From: Lates calcarifer
Lineage: Eukaryota > Chordata > Actinopteri > Centropomidae
Direction: 5' to 3'
DNA: 64,000 nucleotides
NCBI RefSeq assembly: GCF_001640805.2
Contig: NW_026116709.1
Coordinates: 496,001 to 560,000, forward strand
The notes beneath the pieces were generated by a model, which was not told the DNA's origin, ran no database searches, and saw only the letters and a list, made by a program, of their open reading frames with translations. The position numbers and the translations under genes are program-made. Of the stretch, positions 58,601-64,000 are shown one piece after another. Positions within the stretch are counted from its first letter, which is position 1; each line of letters opens with the position of its first letter.

Positions 58601-61600
58601 ATGGTCACATCCAGGAACCCACAGTACTCTGTAGCCCTGCATCCTTCTCCTGATGGATTAAAAATGGATATATTACAGCTCCATCAACCGATAAGCCTTC
58701 TCAAACAATCTGACTCAATTCCTATCTAGTGAAAATCTGTACTTAGCACAACATGCTGCATATGTAGTTGGCAATTACCGTCGAACCAGAGCGTCTTCTA
58801 CAGCCACAGTTAGAGCGTGACCCAGGTGCAAAGTGCCAGTCACGTTTGGTGGAGGGATACACAGAGAGAACGTCCGATCCACAGAGTGAGATAACCTCTC
58901 CTGAATAGACAGGACAATATTAAGTTTAAAAATGTGAAAGCAAATGAGAAACAGACACAACTTAAGTGTGTACAGGCAGGTTTCTACTGCACATTGTTCT
59001 TTTTGTCCTTAAAGTCCAAATGAAATCAAATTAGTCATAATCCCTTTTTACAGTGAAATCTTGTAACGTGATAAAAAAAAAAACACTTTTAATCACTGGA
59101 CAGTAATACTACTACTACTACTACCACTACTAATAATAATAATATCATCATCATTTTGCAAATACAGAGTTAGGAACTTTCTGAAGAGCCTTTTCTGCCA
59201 ACCTAACTGTGCATCCTTGTACACATGGTCTTAGTAGATCTTAATATAACTTAGAGCCAAGCATTTATCACAAGGCTGTGCGATATGACGATATATATCG
59301 CATGACTTTCATCATTTGGATGATGGTTTGCAGTCACCCCACCACATGGATGCAGGCAGAAACGTGAATACCAGCATGGCGAGTGTAAGTGAGATGGAAC
59401 CAAATAGACTCCAAAGGGTCAACACAAATCGAGGAGCTCGTTCCTAAACAAGGGGCTGTAGTGCGGTGGTGGTTTGGTTACGAAAAGTCAGACACAGACC
59501 AGAAAACAGCACTTTGCAAATGATGCCGCACACTAGTCCCACCACCAACCTCTTCTACCACCTATGAAAGAACCACGTCAAAGAATATGGAGAGAGTTTA
59601 TGAATGAGAGGCACAAGAGAACGGTCAGATGCTCAGAACAAACCCCAGAGTTCAGTGTTAGAGCAGGCTTTTGCCTGCGGCACACCATACAACAAAGACT
59701 CACAAAGACATAACAGACATGGCCTCAATCTACACAGTCTAGAAACAGGTGTTTCGTGCACTGGTGAAAACAGTCAAATCCAGGTACACAATGCCAAGCC
59801 AAAAACACCTCACACAAGTTGAGTTGCGTCACATATGAATGAGTATCATTCATTTTTGAGTACATAATTTAAAATGTAAAAAAGAAATTGTCCTTTCCAT
59901 GTGGTCATTATATATAAACTATTAAATCATTGAATGTACAGATAATATATTATGTAGTGATATATACTGTTATCGTGATATGAGAAGATAGAGAGTTATA
60001 GTTCTCTAGACCTGAAGTAAGAAAGGCAAAAATTACTTTTTCTTCAACCACAGACAGAAATGGTTTGACCTTAGGATACTTCTCTTCAGCTAAAAACAAG
60101 ACTAAAAATTATTTGTACTTGGTTTTCAAAGTTTAGACCAAAAAAAAATCCCATTTTTCTGACAGACAGCCTGGTATGGGTTGGAATTAAACTGTCTTCC
60201 ATTATTTCAACTGTCCAAATAGCAAAATTAACCTCTGGCCCAACATATCCCTGGGTCCTCGGGCCAAGTCCAGCCCATATACTTCCACATCTGGGCTCTT
60301 ATCCTCCAGAGTTGGTTCAGAAGTGGAAGTTGCATCTGACATCATTCTCTGCAGACTTGGCCAAGGAACCAGGCATATATTGAGCCTAGAAAAAACACAG
60401 ATATGTGTCCAAGTATTCACCACAATAATTTTGCTATCTGCTAGGTGGGGCAAATATAATTATCTTAAATATACAAGGCATCCAACACATACTATCATCA
60501 AAACAGTTTTTAGGGCAACCACACAGGGTTGACTAGAAGATATAATATATAATTCTATGTTTAATTTCCCACTGTGGGCTAAATAAAGGATTATCTTATT
60601 ATCTTATCTTCCTTATCAAAATGAAACAATATAACATAACAGGACCTAAAAAAGTTTTTGAGTGATAAATCAAAAATGGTCCTTCAGCTTTCTGGGCTCT
60701 GACTGGGTGTGTCAGCGCATGTGGGAGCACAGAGTAACTGTTGCACATGATGATGGAGAAGAATGTGGAGTAAAACTTAATCTGAGAGAGAGATGTTTCT
60801 TCAGATCAGATGTTTTGTCACACAGTGGCTACTAATAACATTAATGCCGGCTCCAATGCACTGCAGTAATTGCTGGAATGGGGCCATCGGGTTATTAGTT
60901 CCATCAGTGCTTTTGCTGCCATGACAAGTCAAACTGTTTGTTGTGAAAATAGTCTATGAATCTGATTCATTTGGGAACAATGAAGAAACCAGAGTGTAGA
61001 TTAGGGAAAGTGCACTTTGGAGTATAGTGTGTGTATAGTGTGTTTTTCTGTAAAAACATCCTCACATGTTGCTCTGGACTGAAGAATCCCTCTTTCTCCC
61101 ACCACTGATACCAGCTGGACTCCACATACTCTGGACTGTATGAGGATGGGAATGGTAAGCTGGTGTCTGCAAAATAATTTTAAAAAAGCTTCTTTAGGAT
61201 CTACAGAGATATACAACATGTAGACAAGCTAGTGCTGGAAAAGTCCAACAAACCACAGGAAATCCTCACCTTTCTTTGTCCCAGGAGGTGTTGGAGCAGT
61301 ATACAGTATCTTCTCCTTCTCACTCCATGTCACTGATTTATCCTCAGAAGTCTAGAAACATTGAAATAAAGGTGGGTCAATAATTAAGATTTTTTGTTGT
61401 ATATTATAACATTTGGTTAATATGTCTGGATGTGACAGGACAGCATGGGCAGTCATAGAAATCCCTGAACATATTGTAACTGTCCTATGCTATGCTAACT
61501 TTTTATATGATTTCTACATCTATGTGATGAAGTATTGATTTGTCAGGTAGTCAGTTTGCTAGATTAAGCAAACAGAACGACAAAAGTCAGTGCACTCACT

Positions 61601-63094
61601 CATTAGTGAGACCTCATTTTCGTTTGTTTAACTATTTTGTATATCCGCCTTTATTTTTGATGACAGCTGTTCTCCACAGATGATTTTTTTCAGCTTCTCT
61701 ATGCTGGAGGAGTTTTGTTATTTTATGTCTATTAGATTCAAGGCAGGACATTATTGGGTCAGGTCATGGTTTTCACTTTTTTTCATCTGTGATTTTGCAG
61801 AATGTTTGGGATCATTGTCGTTTTGGAGAATATCCCACCAGCACCCTTGACCTGCACAACAGTGCAAGGGCCCAATCAACACTGCATACAGCCTTTTATT
61901 TGTTTGTTTGTTTGTTTTACTCTTAAATCTTTTTTTAGTTATACACATTGAAGTATGGAGTGTCATCATTAAGGCTTTGTATGAGTGAGCGTATTCATCA
62001 GAATAAAGTAGATTATGCAGCAGCTAAATTATTTGAGAGTGCAGTGGTTCCCCCTCAAATAACATATGTGAGAACTTGATTTTAGGCCTATAACACCACC
62101 CTCAACTAGCTCTCAACGGCCAAGAAACTGCTCGCCTTCACACAAATAACTGAAACGTGAATTGTGGTTTCAGGCTTTTTCAGTCTATTTCTTTCCATTC
62201 TGTGCATGAAACTCCAGCACACAGTAGCACCATGGATGAAGATGACCTGTTTGGACATTGATGGAATACTGAAGCTGCTGCTGCTGTTGCTGACATGTTG
62301 CTTTCACTACACAGTCTGTGAGGAAAATAAACCTCTACAAAGTTGGACCTATTCTACAACACACTGAAACATGTGACTACTCTAGAACAGGATTTTAAAC
62401 TGTAGAACGGGATGCTCCGTCAAAACAATCACAGGTTCAGCTGAACCACAGATGAACTGGAGCTGAACGGGCAGGTGTGTCAGAGAACTTCAGCATCATG
62501 TGGTGCATATATTTCAGGCAAATGTAGGCCAGGCAAATGTAGGCCACATCATATTGTGGCACATTCTGCCCTGTGTTTCCTTTCTATCTATTACAGTATC
62601 AGTAATCTGTCAAATATACAGTATTACCTTATAGCAAAACTGAGGTGGTAACTGCTCTGACAGTACATATAATTATTAGCTTCTGGAATGTATGGCAAAC
62701 TGACCACATGTCCCCTTTGCAGGTACTGGACTTGTTTTAATATATCAGTACAAATCCATGGAGGGAAAAATATCTTCACACACAGTGATATATCACCATA
62801 ATATTATTTCCTGCTGCATGTAGGTGTAATTCAGTGTTTTATATTCCATATGTCTTGCCTTAGATGGAACAGTCTCCAGCACTTACTTTTTCCTAATGCT
62901 TCTTTCCTACTTACACTGTGTTTACTGGTCAGTATAGCCTCTTCCCGCTCTCGTCTACGCCTCTGTTTCTCAGCTTGGGGCCGTGGAGAGGACTTTGGCA
63001 GAGATGCTGAAGGTTTTGGTGGGTTACTGGAACAGAGTCTGGCTGCTCCTCTCCCTGCCAGCCTCAAACTGAGGACACGACCGACCCTCAGCAT
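42455..63094 (-). CDS. vars2: Valyl-tRNA synthetase, mitochondrial
   Basis: A class I synthetase charging mitochondrial tRNA-Val. Exons 5' to 3': 62915-63094, 61270-61351, 61066-61166, 58779-58900, 58583-58649, 58280-58377, 58099-58180, 57870-57989, 57096-57204, 56917-57005, 56221-56311, 55900-56027, 55603-55706, 53508-53589, 53275-53351, 52994-53081, 52512-52605, 51990-52060, 51779-51904, 51563-51667, 50433-50501, 50257-50335, 49012-49142, 47181-47333, 46624-46878, 44831-44942, 44453-44646, 43358-43507, 42455-42532. These give 1078 residues (human 1063). The first 60 are Arg-rich, a mitochondrial presequence ([20 protein letters not shown]). [13 protein letters not shown] holds the HIGH signature as HLGH (146-149). 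CP1 editing motifs TTRPET (328-333) and PAHDHTD (387-393) are intact. KMSKS is at 651-655, the anticodon-binding helical region about 722-938, and a coiled-coil tail near 1004-1078. All junctions are GT-AG except a GC donor after exon 10. Confidence 0.97.
42750..43110 (+). repeat. Dispersed teleost repeat with a local 68-bp tandem duplication, VARS2 intron 28
   Basis: 'atgtctgtgacaaatgttat', 'ggtggcactagaggaaaaac', 'ttcatggcaatccaccagtt' and 'atttcagtctggaccaaaga' are parts of a common fish repeat of unknown class. Within it, a unit starting CCTCTGGG occurs at 42861, 42929 and 42996, giving two almost identical copies of 68 and 67 bases in tandem. Confidence 0.7.
43866..44130 (+). mobile_element. 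V-SINE-like element, nearly complete, VARS2 intron 27
   Basis: It has a tRNA-like head ('gtagcgctgttgcctcacag'), a core ('ctccagcttcctcccacagt', 'gactctaaattgaccgtagg') and a tail with GGATAG repeats. The tail region is shortened relative to the 11390 copy. It is antisense to VARS2. Confidence 0.8.
45148..45521 (+). mobile_element. Tc1-like deletion derivative with inverted ends, VARS2 intron 25
   Basis: The left end CTCACTGAGCACTTTAGTAG and the reverse complement of the right end CTCACTGAGCACTTTAATAG match at 19 of 20 bases. Inside, 'atttgtgcataaattgcata', 'gttcacatcaaattgagcag' and 'ggtggatggactacaacagc' belong to the family also seen at 23185. Most of the transposase body is deleted (374 bp remain). 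Confidence 0.8.
47860..48490 (-). repeat. Dispersed teleost repeat, copy C, VARS2 intron 23
   Basis: The plus strand carries 'gtttccccctgcctccagtc' then 'tttatgctaagctaggctaa' and 'ccacatcttgactccagcct', near-identical to copy B in the MGAT1 intron (33880-34125). The left limit is uncertain. Confidence 0.6.
52615..52649. repeat. (AC)n microsatellite, VARS2 intron 16
   Basis: About 17 uninterrupted AC units begin ten bases upstream of VARS2 coding exon 17, on the exon's 5' side. On the minus strand it is a GT run close to that exon's acceptor. Confidence 0.9.
54150..54412 (+). mobile_element. Tc1-like 3' end fragment, VARS2 intron 13
   Basis: 'caaaacagctgtaattccta', 'aagactacagtctacactta' and 'tgtccaaatacttacggact' followed by caactgta form the usual end of a fish Tc1 element. 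The other end and the transposase are not visible. Confidence 0.65.
57500..57600 (+). mobile_element. Short DNA-transposon end, VARS2 intron 8
   Basis: 'acaaaccccaattccaaaaa' followed by agttgggatgttgtgtaaaa is a widely dispersed fish repeat end. Only this end with an A/T-rich interior is present. The class is not certain. Confidence 0.5.
59272..59990 (+). mobile_element. hAT relic with BED zinc-finger remnant, VARS2 intron 3
   Basis: It begins with 'aaggctgtgcgatatgacga' and 'tatatatcgcatgac', a typical hAT end, and finishes near 'tgttatcgtgatatgagaag'. At about 59420-59600 the plus strand reads [20 protein letters not shown], then TALCK, a stop and CRTLVPTT, then NLFYHL. This is a C2H2-type BED finger of Ac/ZBED transposases with stops. 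No target duplication could be assigned. Confidence 0.7.
61590..61970 (-). mobile_element. Tc1-like relic, VARS2 intron 1
   Basis: On the minus strand about 61780-61850 read [16 protein letters not shown], which contains the second catalytic Asp motif (NDPKH) of Tc1 transposase, preceded by a frame shift. Beyond it the text decays towards an end near 61600. A (TTTG)n tract lies at 61897-61918. Confidence 0.75.
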
Positions 63095-63949
63095 CTTCAA
63101 GATCACACTGTCAAGTCATGAAAAAGTCGACAGTTGATTCAGAGAAGCTAAACAGTGAAATACGTTTATCTGCAATGAGTCAATATTACAACAACACTTA
63201 CTGTGTTTTCAAAACACTGAATGCACAATGTCAGTCAGAGCACTTCAGTTTAGCCACTTCGTCATTGTAAACCCGAAAAAATCCGTTTACACAACGTTTC
63301 TAATTACACTTAAACATTACGACGCTGTGTAACCTCGCAGAATAATTGCGTCAATTCATGTTATTATAGAATAATGCACAATTTTTCTTTTATTCTCGGC
63401 ATAAGTGTGCTGTTTTTTGGCGGACTGTTAAAACTAACGGACAGCAGGAAATGACCATTGTCCGTCTAGAAATATCTTCCCCACAACACTACTTCTGTCA
63501 AGCTAGACTGAGAGAAACCTATTTAGATTTAAAAATAAAAGAACTTGTAGAAATTACGTTCATTACAAATGCATTATTAATGTCTAAAATGTAGCTTCCT
63601 TACATATATAATATTATGATATACCACAGTGTTTTGGCGTGATTTTATTTGTTTGTGCGACACCGCGAGTCACTCAGCTGATAATAATTTTGACATGGAA
63701 ACATTAAACTTCCGTTTTCAGTCTTGCTAAGTAACTAACTCATTTTATGGCTTGACTGTGTGTTGGCCACAGCTATTAGTGTTCAACACATCATAATCGT
63801 CAGGTCAACAACCTTCAGTGTTAATACAGTCTGTGATTTAAAGAAACTAGGTGAGCAACTGTAGCTGTCATAGCGCTGTTTTACAGATACTCCAGTTCTT
63901 TTATATCTTTAAGCTAGCTAACGGTAGCGTTAGCAAAGGAGCTCCAGGG
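63095..63949. promoter_or_regulatory. Head-to-head promoter interval of VARS2 and PPP1R11
   Basis: Only 855 bases separate the VARS2 start codon (minus) from the PPP1R11 start codon (plus), so regulatory sequence is probably shared. It has no TATA box in a convincing position. GCTAACGGTAGCGTTAGC (63917-63934), an inverted repeat with six-base arms, and AGCTAGCT (63912-63919) lie 16-38 bases before the PPP1R11 ATG. Confidence 0.5.
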
Positions 63950-64000
63950 ATGGCGGAGGTTCCCGGGACATCAAGTGAGACGATAACGGAGACCGTTCAG
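63950..64000 (+). CDS. ppp1r11: Protein phosphatase 1 regulatory (inhibitor) subunit 11, 5' end only
   Basis: PPP1R11 (inhibitor-3) binds and inhibits protein phosphatase 1 and has also been described as an E3 ubiquitin ligase. Seventeen codons are present before the window ends: MAEVPGTSSETITETVQ. The human protein begins MAEAGAGLSETVTETTV, so the MAE start, the SET-(I/V)-TET core and the spacing agree. No other gene with this start is known to me, and linkage to POLR1H is also found in humans. The gene continues to the right. It is head-to-head with VARS2. The call rests on a short match plus gene context. Confidence 0.8.
   Translation, partial: MAEVPGTSSETITETVQ

Noticed and set aside
60202..60453. 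Minus-strand open frame reading [20 protein letters not shown] and onwards, between VARS2 exons 3 and 4
   Set aside because: VARS2 exon 3 (ends SPEQH) joins exon 4 (starts ERLSHS) directly in phase 0 as in the family, so this is not a VARS2 exon. It would end in the wrong phase. The 'ggcccgaggacc' text resembles a repeat.

Overview
This window is nuclear DNA from a ray-finned fish, most likely a percomorph teleost. The evidence is vertebrate-style split genes with GT-AG introns, dense Tc1/mariner relics, teleost-type tRNA-derived SINEs with the 'gtggagtttgcatgttc'-like core, hAT elements and MITEs, and many microsatellites. The species cannot be fixed from the sequence alone. There are no bacterial operons, CRISPR arrays or phage. 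About a fifth of the window is recognisable repeat.

Six protein genes are supported. From left to right: (1) GTF2H4 (TFIIH p52), minus strand, first two coding exons only, running off the left edge (374-685). (2) POLR1H/ZNRD1 (RNA polymerase I subunit H), minus, four coding exons, complete (7765-9401). (3) DDX39B (UAP56 RNA helicase), plus, ten coding exons, complete (12364-24311). (4) MGAT1 (GlcNAc-transferase I), minus, two coding exons, complete (30872-36246). (5) VARS2 (mitochondrial valyl-tRNA synthetase), minus, 29 coding exons, complete (42455-63094). (6) PPP1R11 (protein phosphatase 1 inhibitor 3), plus, only the first 17 codons before the right edge (63950-64000). For each complete gene I reconstructed the exons by hand. 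All splice phases agree, and the predicted proteins are 118, 432, 521 and 1078 residues.

Five of the six genes (GTF2H4, POLR1H, DDX39B, VARS2, PPP1R11) lie in or beside the human MHC class I/III region on 6p21-22. The window therefore looks like a piece of the ancient MHC-linked housekeeping block, with MGAT1 (human 5q35) between DDX39B and VARS2. POLR1H/DDX39B and VARS2/PPP1R11 are head-to-head pairs that probably share promoters. DDX39B and MGAT1 are convergent and are separated by an interval holding a decayed kelch-like (BTB-BACK-kelch) pseudogene. The genes act in general expression (TFIIH, Pol I, mRNA splicing/export, mitochondrial translation), N-glycan maturation and PP1 control. They form no common pathway.

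Repeats fill much of the rest. They include a nearly full-length Tc1 element (5319-6758) whose left end has lost 36 bp, at least seven further Tc1 relics or MITEs, two hAT elements with recognisable 8-bp target duplications of nearly the same octamer, a third hAT with a BED-finger relic, several V-SINE-like and other tRNA-derived SINE copies, a LINE fragment with a YADD motif, and unnamed dispersed teleost repeats. I found no convincing previously undescribed system. The best leads are the conserved MHC-type linkage, a coding intron in MGAT1, a GC-AG intron in VARS2, a GCTAAC...GTTAGC inverted repeat at the main promoters, and the kelch pseudogene.
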